Part shown: positions 32,996 through 44,100 of the stretch, one piece after another
How positions within the stretch are numbered: position 1 is the stretch's first letter
Layout of the letters: the number at the start of each line of letters is the position of its first letter
Assembly (NCBI GenBank): GCA_949130495.1
Contig: OX422215.1
Span: forward strand, 68,401,244-68,465,243
Length of the DNA stretch: 64,000 bases
Source: Sambucus nigra
Lineage: Eukaryota > Streptophyta > Magnoliopsida > Dipsacales > Adoxaceae
Direction of reading: 5' to 3'
The notes under the pieces: generated by a model
The model's database searches: none
What the model saw: the letters and a program-made list of their open reading frames with translations, nothing else
Told to the model about the DNA's origin: nothing
Made by a program: the position numbers and the translations under genes

Positions 32996-33943
32996 TTTAT
33001 ATTTGCAATCCAATTTGTATATTTGTATCCCGACTTGGCGAATTCTTGTATTTCAGGTGGAAGTCGAGCAACCTGCGATGCGTAACCCAGGAGTTGTGCC
33101 TATCGCTCATGTAATTATGCAGGCGAGCACCTTAGCTGAGTTTGCATCTTTGGGATGGGCCCCTATCATGCAGGTTTAAAGAATGGTTCCTTATATTGGT
33201 GAAGTGCGCGAGGTGATTGCTTCTAGGGTCCAAGAAAGTGACAGCCCTTTACACACCAGACTCCTTTTCGCGAGTGATAGCACTTTCAGTGTACACCCCC
33301 TGAGGTAGCCCCTGAAGTGGTTGTAAGGAAGACCTTTGCCAATTTCCCCCTTATACTGACTCAGGGCCCCCGTATATTGATTGAGAAACTCTTAGCCTGG
33401 TTTCCTTCAACTTTCACTTCTCGCAGTCTTCAGCCTATTCTTGGGATGATGGCTTGTCGTCTGCTCGGGCTCACTATTATTTTAAAGGAGATCCTCAATA
33501 CCCCTCTGGAGTCACTCAGTTATGATACAATTAAGTCATTGTTGGGGAAGGTTAACATTCTTATCGATGATGGTTTCTCGTAGTCTTGGTCGGTAAAGCT
33601 ATTGCGTGACTTCAAGAATGCTGACTTACCTACTCTCTATCAACGGCTGCAGAGTTCTCATCATTTGCAGGTAACCATTTCGAAAGAACTTTTAAGTTTT
33701 GAGACCGAGCTAATTATGTATGAGCAGGGGGTGCAGGAGGCTCGTGAAGCTGTTGTTCGGGCAAAGGTTGAGCATCTTAAGAAGGAGCAAAAGTTAGAGA
33801 ATGTTCAGCAAATGATGGAGCTTCGTCAAAAGGACTTGGCCGACCTAATCTCCGATCAGGGTAGCCTTGAGCAAATTCTTCCTCAGCATCACCATCGTCT
33901 ACTCGGCTCGGCCAAACTTTATTTTATCATGGATAGCCCCTAG

Positions 33944-34106
33944 CAATCTTTGTTTAATTCCCCCCCCCCCCCCCTTTTTTTGCACGTTCCACAGTTTGTT
34001 ATTTTAGACTTCTTTGGCATGTAATCGCAACACTTCTCTATTTAAATAAGATTTATAGCATTTGATGCTTCTTCCTTTCTATTTTGTTTGCATATCGGTT
34101 GATCTA
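33944..34106. other. Between antisense ORF and MITE
   Basis: Probable 3' end of the antisense transcript: a run of 14 Cs at about 33961, then AT-rich text (ttaaataagatttatagc) without a recognised gene. Confidence 0.4.
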
Positions 34107-34115
34107 TTACATTAA

Positions 34116-34345
34116 GGGGATCTTTCTATTAAGTCCTATTTATATGGAATATTTTCTAATAGGTCCTATCGCAATATTTTTTTCTTAATAGGTCCTATTT
34201 GTATATATAGTGAATATTCACTGTATGTTTACAAATAGGACGTATTGGAACAAAAGTCTTTTTTCATGGGACCTGATGAAGTTAAAAAAATATTAGGACC
34301 TATTGAACTACATACTTAGTAAACGAGACTAATTGGTAAAAACCC
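34116..34345. mobile_element. MITE with perfect 9-base target duplication
   Basis: A 230-bp element flanked by ttacattaa at 34107-34115 and 34346-34354. Ends are imperfect inverted repeats: left ggggatctttctattaagtcc, right the inverse of gggtttttaccaattagtctc. Inside, taataggtcctat recurs in both orientations. The 9-base duplication points to the Mutator superfamily. No coding capacity. Confidence 0.85.
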
Positions 34346-34529
34346 TTACATTAATATTAATGTAAGTCACACCATGCAGAGTAAGGAAAAATATATAACA
34401 CAAAAGAATAGTGGGTCAACATTTTCAACACGAACATTACTTTACACTATGTTACATAAGGGACGTGCTCCCGGATAAGTATTAGAAAAATACAATGCAA
34501 TAGACTGAAGTATAGGCAAAACATACATT

Positions 34530-36137
34530 TAAACATGATAGGTTTTCAACCACTTGTTGTTTAGATTGAAGGTAACATCATCTTCCACTTTGGATATCTC
34601 ACAATAACCTGAATCATAAGCTGCCCGAACGATGTAGGGTCCTTCCTAGTTGGCTTCAAACATAGGCAACGACAAACCCCTTATGTGAATCGTGCATGCT
34701 TTTAGGACAGGTCCTCTTATTTGAACTTCCTTGGCCTTACCATTTGGTCATACGATTTGGATAACTATTTTCTATACATCTCAAAGTGCATCACTGCGTT
34801 GTCCCGATGCTCTTCCAATGCTTCAAGTTGGATGTGCCAGTTATGAGGGAGCATGGCACTTCACAAGTTGTAGTGGGCAGAGGGTACCTCGAGCTCAACT
34901 GGAAGAATAACTGCTGCCCCAAAAACTAAAAAAAATGGAGTATACCCTATCGGTTTCCTCTTTGTTGTTCGATAGGACCATAGTACTTTTGGGATTTTGT
35001 CATCCCATGTGCCCAGGAAATCCTCTAATATTTTTGCCAAAATATTCACCAAAGTCTTGTTAATGGTTTCTGCCTGCCCATTGCGCTTCGGGTATGCTAC
35101 TGTTGACTTGTAGTGGATGATACACTACTTGTTTGTTAATGTGTTTACTTCACTATTCATAAAAGGGGTGCCATTACCTTATAGAAACACCTTCGGGATA
35201 TCGAATCTATAGATGATATACTCTTTCATGAATCGAGCCATTACCCCCGCTATGGCCCTTTTGAGTGGTATGACCTCTGCCCATTTGGTAAAACATTCAG
35301 TGGCAACTAATATCCAAATCTTTCCTCTTGAGGAAGGGTTTATTGCCCCTACTAGATATAACGTCCATATGTGAAATGGGAAAGGCGTAGAAAGAGAATG
35401 TAAATCCACCGAAGGAGCGTGGATCATGTTTTCGTACAGTTGACAAGCTTTGCATTTACGAACGAACTCAGTTAAGTCTTTCTCCATTATAGACCAGTAA
35501 TATCCCAAGGTCATGAGTTGATCGTAGAGTTTGGCTCCTCCGATGTATCTCGGCTCGTGGGCTTACTTCAACACTTCTTCAGCCTATTTCCCTCTGATCC
35601 ACCTTAGAGGCCTGTCATGATAGCCTCATCGATACAACCGCCCTTCTTGGATAAAATATATGGGTACTCGTCTTTTCACCTTCATGGCATCTTCTTTTTT
35701 TGTTGTCATTACTCCATCTACCAGCAGGTCCATATATGTCTGCCTCTAGTCTTAAGGTTGATCAATAAAATTGCATTCTGCTACCCGGTAGAATAGATAA
35801 TATTTCGCACAATTCCTTTGTATTATCGCGGAGTCTTACTTCATCGACGGCTAAAAATACCCTGCCCATCGGATCCTTCTGTATAAGGGGATCTCAGTGG
35901 TCTCACAGTTATCTCCGTGCACTTCGACAGTCTCTTCTTGGCTTCTTCGGGGTCTACGCATTTGGATAACAAGCCACCTTTATTTTTATGATATAAGTTG
36001 CCCATGGTAATGAAATACTGTGCCAGATCAACTAAGCTCAGTGGGCCTTCGCCTCTTTCCAATTGCTTTCTGATTTCCCCTCTCCAATCATCTTTGTCAT
36101 CCGTGGGCAACATCTCCGACACGATCGAGGGAGTCAT
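34530..36137 (-). pseudogene. Integrase of the complete Tat element
   Basis: N-terminal part near 35841-36137 (DDWRGEIRKQL...LLSKCVDPEEAKKRLSK). The HHCC end and start of the core are at 35179-35514 (FVRKCKACQ; ILVATECFTKWAEVIPLKRA), and the rest of the core and C-terminus at 34861-35160 (GTPFMNSEV...YPKRNGQAETINKTLVNILA; YTPFFLVFGAAVILPVE). A GPY-like tail (EGPYIVRAAYDSGY) reaches about 34540. The first catalytic aspartate, normally in W-x-L-D, is tyrosine here (WTLYLVG). The second, normally in SDNG, falls at a stop codon, while the glutamate (QAET) survives. The enzyme is dead. Confidence 0.85.
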
Positions 36138-36479
36138 CCTCTTTGTGATTTGAATAACTATTGACTACCCCTTAAAGGCAATCTTCTGGGCCATGGTAGT
36201 ATAAGCATCAACATGATGATTCATCGTTCGGGGATGTCTTATGATTTTTACAACTGTAAGGACATAATTTTATAAATGTCCGGGGTAGAATCTAGGAATT
36301 TTCTGTTTATCCTAGATCACAATTTGTGTGTCTAATACTGCTACATTCGGCACGTCAACACGATCATCCACGATGGCCTTCATCCGAATCAATGCATCCA
36401 TCATCTTCACACATACATCATGTTACATGCGACGTGTTGCTCAACTGTTCCCACTATTCCACTTCGCATTATTGGTAAA
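36138..36479 (-). pseudogene. RNase H-integrase junction of Tat pol, decayed
   Basis: Minus-strand text still reads NHHVDAYTTMAQKIAFKG, the usual end of the second RNase H domain, before the integrase start, with stops in between. Upstream of that (36280-36479) the reading is unclear. Confidence 0.5.
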
Positions 36480-37190
36480 ATGATTTATTGGAGTTGTTTA
36501 TATTCGCATAAATATTTGGGAATTTTTAAAAAAATATTTTTTGAAGTCTGATTATTTTTTATCAAAAGCAGAAAATTTTCTAAGTGTAGAGGTGGACTGC
36601 CTCGGTCGACGATCTCGTTCAAACGATATAGCACTATCGTTCGAGCGACATAGGCATGTCGCGTAATCTCGTTCGAGCGACATGCTTATCTCGTTGGAAC
36701 GACGTCGCCACCTCGATTTTCGTATAAATATCTGGTTTCATTCTACATATTTTCTAAGTCTTTTTCACACACAATTTCTGCAATTAACTTCCCATAAAAC
36801 AAACTTTATGTTTTAAGGTTTCATACCTTTTTTATTCACATAACCACTCCCATCTATGTATGTGAATCTTTAAACCTTCAAGAGGATCATTTTTACTCAT
36901 CTGGAGTAATTTATGAAGAAGCCGTTTATTCTTCATTGTTGCCCATCTGGAGTTCTTGCGGGAGATTACAACTGATGACATCGGAGCCGACACATGCGGG
37001 CATTTCGTATGTCACTCTTATTTTCATTGTAATCCGTGTAACCGTTTCTTACAAATTATAGTGAAAATAAAAAGGGTTTGCCCCTTTGAGGGATTTTTCC
37101 TCATTTGGGTGTTTTGTTTGTGATTGACTGTTCTTGCATGATCATATTGATTTCAATCACATCTAGATGCATGTTTTAGGATTTGATTAA
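36480..37190 (+). mobile_element. Possible inserted LTR-like fragment
   Basis: This block separates two parts of the pol region and encodes no pol sequence. On the plus strand it has clustered TCGTTCGAGCGACA boxes (36625-36710), then a TATA-like tcgtataaatatc (36721-36733) and a T- and C-rich downstream stretch, which is an LTR-like layout. The boxes resemble those before the TATA in the LTR at 44101. Ends and target duplication were not identified, so this is tentative. Confidence 0.4.
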
Positions 37191-37201
37191 AAAAACCGAG
37201 T

Positions 37202-37563
37202 TTAATTAAATAATTTCTTTGTTTGAACAAAAGCGCACTCTTCAACCACTTTGAATTTATCGAGTAATCGTTGTATGATCGTTCGGCAAGGCGCCAGACT
37301 CATGTGCTTCAAAGCGAATTCACCGGTTACATATTTTACCACCAAGTTGGAGTCCCCTTTTATTTTTAGGACTTCGATACCTCTTTTGAGGGCCTTGAGC
37401 AGCCCCAATACCAGCGCTTCATATTCAACTTTGTTATTTGAACATTCAAATTCCAGCTTATAGGATAATCGAATCTCTTCGCCATTCTTTCTCAGAATGA
37501 CCCCAACTCCCTCTTTTTTTCGACCAAGGAGCCGTCAAACTCCATACTCCACTCGTCTAGGTT
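37202..37563 (-). pseudogene. Second RNase H domain of the complete Tat element
   Basis: Reads EFDGSLV near 37530, then CSNNKVEYEALVLGLLKAL and KIKGDSNLVVKYVTGEF, the same D, E, D pattern as in the first element, with frame change near 37520. Together with the RT-linked RNase H it supports Tat lineage. Confidence 0.75.
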
Positions 37564-37745
37564 GGCTACTATAAAGTTGTCTTAAAGATCATTACCCGAG
37601 ATCTTCTCCACGGGTGGCTCGAATGTTCTCGATGGGAAGATGGCCAACAAATCAGCATAAGCTTAGCTCTTGATAGCTTGAGGGACTACGCACTTGAGAT
37701 CATACTCCGTGAGGATTAAGAACGATCCAGATGCCCTACCTATTA

Positions 37746-38760
37746 CTACAGTTCTAGTAAGCCAAACTTTATGGGATCACGTCTAGTGACAATATGGACT
37801 ATGAATGACAGTAAGTAATTCCTAAGTTTTTGTGCTACAAATACAAGGGCTAAACAATGCCTCCCAATACTAGTATATTTAGCCTCAGGCCCATGTATGA
37901 TTTTACTTAAGTAATAAATATGTTTTTCTACACCATCCAACTCCGGGGCCAACAATGCACCAATAGATTGTTTAGTTGATGTAAGATATAGACGTAAAGG
38001 GATACCTGCCTTCGGGGGGATCATCGTCTGAGGGGAAGTAAGGAGCGCTTTCAGCTTATCCATGGTGTCTTGGTGCATCGGTTCCCATGTGAACTTAACG
38101 CCCTTTCTCAGTAACTCCATCAGCGAGTGCGTTACCTTGGCCGACCCTGGAACAAACCTCCTTAAGTAGGAGACTTTTTCTAGGAAACTTTTCAGCTCTC
38201 TTGCTAACTTTGGTCTTGTCATATCAATAATTGCCCGACGCTTGTCCAAGTCCATATGAACCCCTTTTCGGTTTGCCAAACCCCCCAGGAATTTCTCGTT
38301 CATCACCCCGAATGCGCATTTGAGGTGGTTCATCTTTAGTTTGTATTTCCTGCATCGAGTGAACACTCTTCTCAAGTCATCTAAATGGGACCCCTCCTTC
38401 TTGGATTTAATTACCAGATCATCAACATAAAATTCCGCAGTTTTGTGTAAAAGATCGTGGAAAATATCCATCAATGTCCTCTGATAAGTGGTTCCTGCGT
38501 TCTTCAACCCAAAGGGCATAACTGTGTACATAAAATTACCCAAAGGCGTTTGGAAGGCAGTCTTCTCTGCATTGATCGGATCCATCTTTATCTAGTTATA
38601 CCCTACATAACCATCCATGAAACATACATCTCATGGCCCGCAGTTTCATCGATCAAGCTATCTATGGATGGTAGTGGGGATTTATCTTTCGAGCATGCCC
38701 GATTCAGGTCCCTAAAGTCCATGATGTTTCTGATCTGGTTATTATCTTTCTTTCTCACAA
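37746..38760 (-). pseudogene. Reverse transcriptase and RNase H of the complete Tat element
   Basis: The open part 37746-38585 contains EKTAFQTPLGNF, MPFGLKNAGTTYQR, the catalytic YVDD at 38418-38429, and an RT_RNaseH region (HIYYLSKIIHGPEAKYTS). Its N-terminal part is readable further right (DFRDLNRACSKDKSPLPSID near 38670-38720), but stops near 38590-38600 separate the two. The motif order is exactly that of gypsy RT. Confidence 0.9.
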
Positions 38761-39497
38761 TAACAATACTAGAGGGCAAAATCAGACAGTGGATTATGAG
38801 TATGAAGCCGGCTGTAAGCAGTCTTTGAACTTCTTATTTTATCTTCAAATCCAATTCTGCCATATACGTTCACATGGCCTGCTTTATCGGGATGGATGAT
38901 GGAAAAACATTTAACTCATGGCATCTCACTTCCTTACCTACCCCGAAATCTCGATGTACTTCCACGCGAAGACATCTTTGAACTCTAGCATCAACTTGAT
39001 CAACTCCTCTCGAGGCACCCCTTTATAGCCTTTGAGATAAAGATAGGATTAGGGTCATCACCCTCTTTGGCCAAGTCTATTTTCTCTAACTCCTGGATCT
39101 GCGACCTGGGTCTGTTCTTCATATACTTAGGTTCCTCTTCTATTTGTTCTAAAAACTCCTAGACTCTAGAATTATCAATCACCAAACACTGCCCCTGGTT
39201 GTCCACCATAAATCATTTATAAATCGAGTTAGCCTCATCGTCTAGGCTTTCAGCTGCCCGCTCACACCTTCATAACTTGTATATAATTTTGCCATTAGGC
39301 AAAACTATACTCTTACACTGTCGAGAGGCCTCCTCTTTAAAGGGGCGCTTTTGGCGATTATAATCCAACTCTCTCGCAGTATGACTACTAAGAATGCTCT
39401 GAGTCTAGACTTGGTGTTTAATTGGATCAATGCTTGGAGTCATTCAGTCCCGACGCTGTCTTGATAGACTAGGGAGCCTTGTTGCGTCTAAATCACA
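38761..39497 (-). other. Protease-RT linker, decayed
   Basis: Lies between RT and protease of the same element. No long open frame survives; occasional stretches look like degenerate linker. No other feature seen. Confidence 0.45.
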
Positions 39498-40178
39498 CTA
39501 TTCTTCGTAAGCCACCACCGCTAGAGCGGGAGCTTGCACTCTTTCTCGAGTGGTCGGAACCTTTGTTCCCCCAGTATATCTTGATACCATCGTGGCTTCT
39601 TCTGCCAGATCTGTGTAAAATGCAGCGTCCACCATATGAGCTTCCTCATTTGCAAAGGGTTTCTTGGACGCTCGAATCACTACCTCCTTGCCTTTTACGT
39701 TCTCCTTAGCGCACTGATGATAGGTAGAGGGTACCAACCCATGGTTATGCATCCAGACCTTACTAACTAAAAGTTGGTAAGATGGCTCGCAGTTCATGAA
39801 ATGAAATTTGATATGGGAGGTGATATTCCCCATTGTGATGCCTACACTGACATACCCCATAAATTTGGACGATTGATTGTCATACCCCGAAATTTATAAC
39901 GAATGTGGCATTATCCTTGTCTTCGACAGGCCAGTGGCATAAAAGGACCCAATAGGTATAATGTTGATGGACACTCCACCATCCAACAGGACACGAGAGA
40001 AAACACAATCATTCACGAACTCCATATACAGAGGTCTATTATTATGGGGGTACCTGATCAGTCTATTAACTTTTGAGAACGTCACTTCGGAGTGGTACCT
40101 TCTTACGAGCTTGGACATAGGACCTTTCCATATTAGAGTGGTGCTATATTTTTCTTTATAACTTCCAATATGGCTCAC
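39498..40178 (-). pseudogene. Aspartic protease region of the complete Tat element
   Basis: The piece 39894-40178 contains FSRVLLDGGVSINIIPIGSF, the protease active-site loop (D-G-G, as in many plant Tat elements), preceded by YMEFVND. After stops near 39890, the piece 39498-39860 continues MGNITSHIKFHFMNC...YQLLVSKVWMHNHGLVPSTYHQC, the usual post-catalytic part. Identification rests on the active-site loop and the conserved VPSTYHQC block. Confidence 0.78.
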
Positions 40179-40609
40179 GTAACCTCCAATCGCGAGTGCT
40201 CAGGGAGCCCAACCTGATCGAAGAACTAACCAAACTTTGGCGAGCGAGCAACCGCCGCACATTCGATCCGCGGGTATGTTTATTGCTCCTCTAGCTTATG
40301 GAATTCTTCTACATTCCTATATGCAGCCTCATCATAGGCTATCACTGCATTCACCGCCTCCAGAGAGCAGGCTCCCATCTGCATACTTAGTCCCTCAATG
40401 GAATCATATTCTTCCCTTTCTTGTTCATCTTCTTTCTCCGTCTCATCCTCCAATTGGAGATAACCTAGCTCGAAAGTGGATCCCTCCAGAGATTCTTCAA
40501 AGTCATTGTCTTAGAACTAATGCTCTCTCATTAGTCATTCAACCTCTTCATCAAAAGTGCTGGCGATATAGGCCCCGTGAGGTGGTAAAAGATTATCATT
40601 CACGTTAGC

Positions 40610-42147
40610 TTATGGCAGATGGATGTCTCCATTCTCTACGTAATGGTCAATCAATCTCCTTAGTGAAAAACACACATTGGTCGGATGATTCACTCTGTTA
40701 TGAAGTGCACAATAATGAGGTTTCTCTCTGTCTTCTCGGGAAAGTTGCGCCATGCTAATGTTGACTGGCCTACAAACCTTATCACGAACCATGAGATTAT
40801 ATAGGTTCAAGGCTTGTTCCACTGTGCAAGGTAGCTCGGGGGATCTTACTCACCTTTAAATCTTCTCTTATTTCCTCTACCTCTTCTACCTCCTCGGCCG
40901 CCACTGATTTCCTCTTACCCTCATTGTCTGCATAATTAACCCTCGAAGGCACTCCCCTCCCCAAGGCAACCGTTGTCCTTAGCAGCAAGATTGACAAGGC
41001 AGGCGGGAGAAATATGGGCTTGACCACCAAGGAGATGTTTCTCATTGCCTTCAAGAACATTGCGAACGTACCCTCGCGTGTTTCATTAATCAAGTGGCAA
41101 ATATATTCAGGCAACAACCCTTCTGCACAAACTTGCAAAAGTTTATCCTCTCATGTTTTCTCTCTTACGTCTAGAAAGTGCTCGTGAAACCTCCTAATAT
41201 AGGCCACAACATCTTATTCTGGCTTATGCTTCTCACGTGCTAGCTTCATGAGTGTAAACTCATCTTCCGCAAAAAGAACTTTTGTACGAACAAAACATGC
41301 AATTCCTCCCAGGAGGCCACACTGCCTGGGGCTAGGTGGAAATACCACGTAGACACTTTCTCTATCAAGGACTTAGAAAATTCCCTCAACGTTAACTTTT
41401 TATCATTGCAATGGGCCCCAAGGCTCTCAATAAATCTCTTCACGTGCTCCTTAGGGTTTGCACCCTTCCCCATGTACTTCTCGAAGACTGGTAGAATATA
41501 CCCTACTGGGTATGGTTCGTTTATATATGCCTCTGGATATAGAGTGCGAAAGTTGTCATACACTGAAGAACTATCTCCCCCTTTAGACACTACTATGATC
41601 TTCAGCAGCTCCTTCTTCATTTCCTCTAAGCTGGTCGGTAGAGAATTGGTTGGCTGCACTGTCACCACCACTGGTGTCATTGGAGCGGGCAGTGTGTTTT
41701 TCTTTGCGCCACTAGTTATGGACTGAGTTACTAAAGTCATTCCCCGATATTGCACCGCTATCCTTATCGTAAAAGGCAGGACTGTAGTGGGAAGAGTGGG
41801 AAGAACACCGTTGAAAATGGGCGCAACAACACTTCCTGTAATAGTAGGAGCAGGTATTCCTGCTGGTGGCAACGTGAAAGAGCTTACTCCTATAGTTACT
41901 CCCAGCATCGCCTGGGCCGTCGGAGTCTTGATGAACTCTGTGAACAAACCCATGAGTCCCTTTATTTGTGCTTGGCCTATTCTTGCCTATGCACCCGTCG
42001 TTTCCATCACATCGGTAGTAGACGCAATAGGTTTCGTCCATGCTACTCTTACTCCCTCAGGTAACATGGAGAGGTATGTTTCCTCCTCACGCTGTATGGC
42101 ATCGAAGTCAATGATACTGGCGGTGTTATCCTCTAGTATCTTTTCAA
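40610..42147 (-). pseudogene. Gag of the complete Tat element
   Basis: Pieces from right to left: an N-terminal part to a TAG near 41990 (ILEDNTASIIDFDAIQREEE), then 41246-41953 with the gag core (GANPKEHVKRFIESLGAHC; VSTWYFHLAPGSVASWEELHVLFVQKFF). A frameshift in the T-run near 41280 shifts to DEFTLMKLAREKHKPE, followed by stops. The part 40797-41138 ends in a basic/acidic stretch, and the last part (40610-40822) holds a knuckle-like C38-X2-H41-X4-H46-X4-C51, the same variant as in the first Tat element. Confidence 0.82.
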
Positions 42148-42156
42148 AAGAGAATA

Positions 42157-42170
42157 CCTCCCCAGTGCCA
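42157..42170 (-). promoter_or_regulatory. Candidate primer-binding site
   Basis: Two bases inside the 5' LTR the minus strand reads TGGCACTGGGGAGG. It begins TGG as expected, but I could not match it to a particular tRNA, and it differs from the tRNA-Arg-type site of the first element. Confidence 0.5.
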
Positions 42171-42172
42171 AA

Positions 42173-43587
42173 TGTAATATGTGTGTTCTTAAAATACAGT
42201 TAGTCTTAAGTGAGGCGTAACCCCTTATCAAGATCGGGATTAACACTCCATACAATATTAAATAATGACAATGGATATAGGTGAATAAGAGGCAATGAGG
42301 TTCAATATTCAGACTTATATTAAATGATATGTCTGCATCATAAATACACAATAGGTATGATAAATAGACGGGACCAGTAGGTATCCTGGTGGGAGGGCGA
42401 AAGAGTAAGCACTCTGGGCGCAATGAGAGTAAGGCCGGAACTTCAAGATCAGTTATTGCTCAATGCTATGGGTATTAAATGGGTGTGTGAGTAATGTCCT
42501 CACGGAGTTCTCGTGCATGAAGGAAGTTGGGCAGCATTTCTAGGTTTAGGATGCTCCTCCTTTTTTTGTAAACTATTTAATTGGTCTATTTATACGAAGG
42601 CAAGGTTACTCGAGTAACCTTGTTGGTATTCAATGCGATTAACCGCATTAAATGCACAAGTACCCCCTTATTAATGTGGGAGATATTGCATTAAATGCAT
42701 GGGATCTCATAATCTGGCGGGAAACTGCTTTACCCGTTGGAAGGATGGTGGGCATTAATGAGGGATATGACGTGGCAGTTTGGGGGCATATCTTAGAACG
42801 GCTAAGGGGTCAAATTTGGTAGACTAGACCTGCCATCCTAAGGATAAATCCACTTGAGTGATGTAATTTTGAGTCCCTAAAAGCCAGTCGTGATGACGTC
42901 GGAAAGTGGGTGAAAAGTGACCCCACTAGGTGTGTGGTCACATCAGTCAAGTGAGATGGTGTTCGGTTTGAGATTGCTCGGGTGATAGTTAGCTCGAGTG
43001 TTTAGCCTTCTGTCTATTGGTAAAGAACTATCTTTATGCAAGGTTGCAAGATTGAGGTACCTCGAGGAGGTTCCCTCGAATGAGTGGAATTTATGGTAGC
43101 TCGGCTTTAGGTGGCTCGAGCAACCACATATACTAGATGAAGCTTTTCCAAAGCGTGACAAGAGGGTTGGTAACTATATTCCCAATGTTTCCTTGCTCCT
43201 AATCCTTCGAACCATGTCCCTACAAGGTTCCCAGGAGGAGGTTGTTCGATAGGGCATGTTAGACCTCCCATGCCCTGTCAGGCATGGTCCCTCGCAGGTA
43301 CCAAACAACCTCGCTCAATATATAACATAAGATAAAGTACATGATACAATTCATTTTATTTCATCTTACAAATGATTGTCGTTTGAGTGACTTTGATCTA
43401 TGAGTTGGATTCTTCGAACCACATCTATGAAGGGTCTTCGAGGGAGATTCTTCGAGTCACGTCTGTGGAGAATCTTCGAGGTAGGTTTTTTGAGAGAACT
43501 AGCTCGGGTGATATTTACCTTCCTCATTTGTCTACCAAGTAACGTATTAACTAAGTTAATCATTCCTCAGTGGGGACTCCCCCTACA
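42173..43587 (-). repeat. 5' LTR of the complete Tat element
   Basis: Direct copy of 27316-28730 with the same ends (TGTAATATG...CCCCTACA on the plus strand) and a minus-strand TATA box near 42585-42596 (TATAAATAGACC). It is followed by the CATGG duplication. Many differences from its partner are C/T or A/G changes, as expected of methylated repeats. Confidence 0.93.
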
Positions 43588-44000
43588 CATGGAGTGGTTC
43601 TTGACCATGTCCCACCCAATTGTTCAGAACCGCACCTACCGGTAGTCCAAAGCAATATAAATGTAATCAGTGAGTATTACATTTGTAATAATTTTTGTAC
43701 TTTAACCAATTCTCATACATACATAAATAATATTCACTAGGCGGACGAAGTACATAAAGCGATGGAGTTACTGAGAAATAATATATAAGATGGTGTGGCT
43801 GAAGATGCAACTATATTGCTTGGATGAAATGAAGAAGCTTACCAAATACTAGCAACAACAATTGGGGTGGGTCGCCAGATTATCATTAAGGAGCAAGGGA
43901 AGAAAAAATTAAAAAGCAAGGAAGAGACAATGAAAAAGGGAAAAGTAAGGAAAAAGGGGGATAGGAGCAAAAAGAAAAAAGGAAATGAGGTTTGTAATTT
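43588..44000 (+). pseudogene. Plant mobile domain gene, 3' part
   Basis: Resumes exactly where the 5' half stops: the CATGG duplication completes the codons so that DYM on the left joins EWF on the right, then LTMSHPIVQNRTYR. A probable intron (about 43637-43739, acceptor ttcactag) precedes a last exon (ADEVHKAMELLRNN) with a TAA near 43786. A very lysine-rich tail follows (KKGKVRKKGDRSKKKK, about 43900-43990), which could be a nuclear localisation signal. Stops confirm that it is a pseudogene. The continuing frame shows the gene was contiguous before the Tat element inserted. Confidence 0.8.
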
Positions 44001-44100
44001 GGATGGGGTTAAATTTTGTAATTAAGGATGGGATACATTTGGGTTATGTTATTAATTTTGTAATTTGGATGGGGTTCAAAATGAAGTTGGAATATGTTAT

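Larger units (their letters stand above)
29445..33943 (+). pseudogene. Antisense PMD ORF of Tat element, multi-exon, decayed
   Basis: Starts MAPIVKRTQFARGVSPKTQV, with a TAG near 29508. PMD-like core near 29870-29980 (LLVSRWIHRSHTFVTSWGEFTIILEYVCELLGL), then further conserved pieces at 30307-30747 (LGSLYTWLDRVVANSARSI...FDVSNYENHVLL) and 30636-30992 (PSYLPYYAYWSSFYSIYS) in shifted frames. An acidic region over a (GAA)n run lies at 31484-31829. Introns and small exons follow (for example the acceptor before 32027), and a C-terminal helical part at 33317-33943 includes a coiled coil (EAREAVVRAKVEHLKKEQKLENVQQMMELRQKDL). Such PMD ORFs are described as extra antisense ORFs of Tat elements; their role is unknown. 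Several stops and frame changes make this copy non-functional. Confidence 0.72.
27316..43587 (-). mobile_element. Complete Tat-lineage LTR retrotransposon, 16.3 kb
   Basis: Bounded by direct LTRs (27316-28730 and 42173-43587, 1415 bp each) and a perfect 5-base target duplication CATGG at 27311-27315 and 43588-43592. Element sense is minus: gag (40610-42147), protease, RT, RNase H and integrase (ending near 34530). A long 3' region then carries an ORF on the opposite strand (29445-33943), and the 3' LTR follows. This architecture is known for Tat elements. By eye the LTRs differ at roughly one base in ten, so the insertion is old. Every ORF carries stops or frameshifts. A MITE (34116-34345) and probably an LTR-like fragment (36480-37190) have inserted into it. 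Confidence 0.93.

Noticed and set aside
41406..42203. Long plus-strand open frames opposite gag
   Set aside because: They overlap the conserved gag frame on the minus strand and show no conserved motifs of their own.
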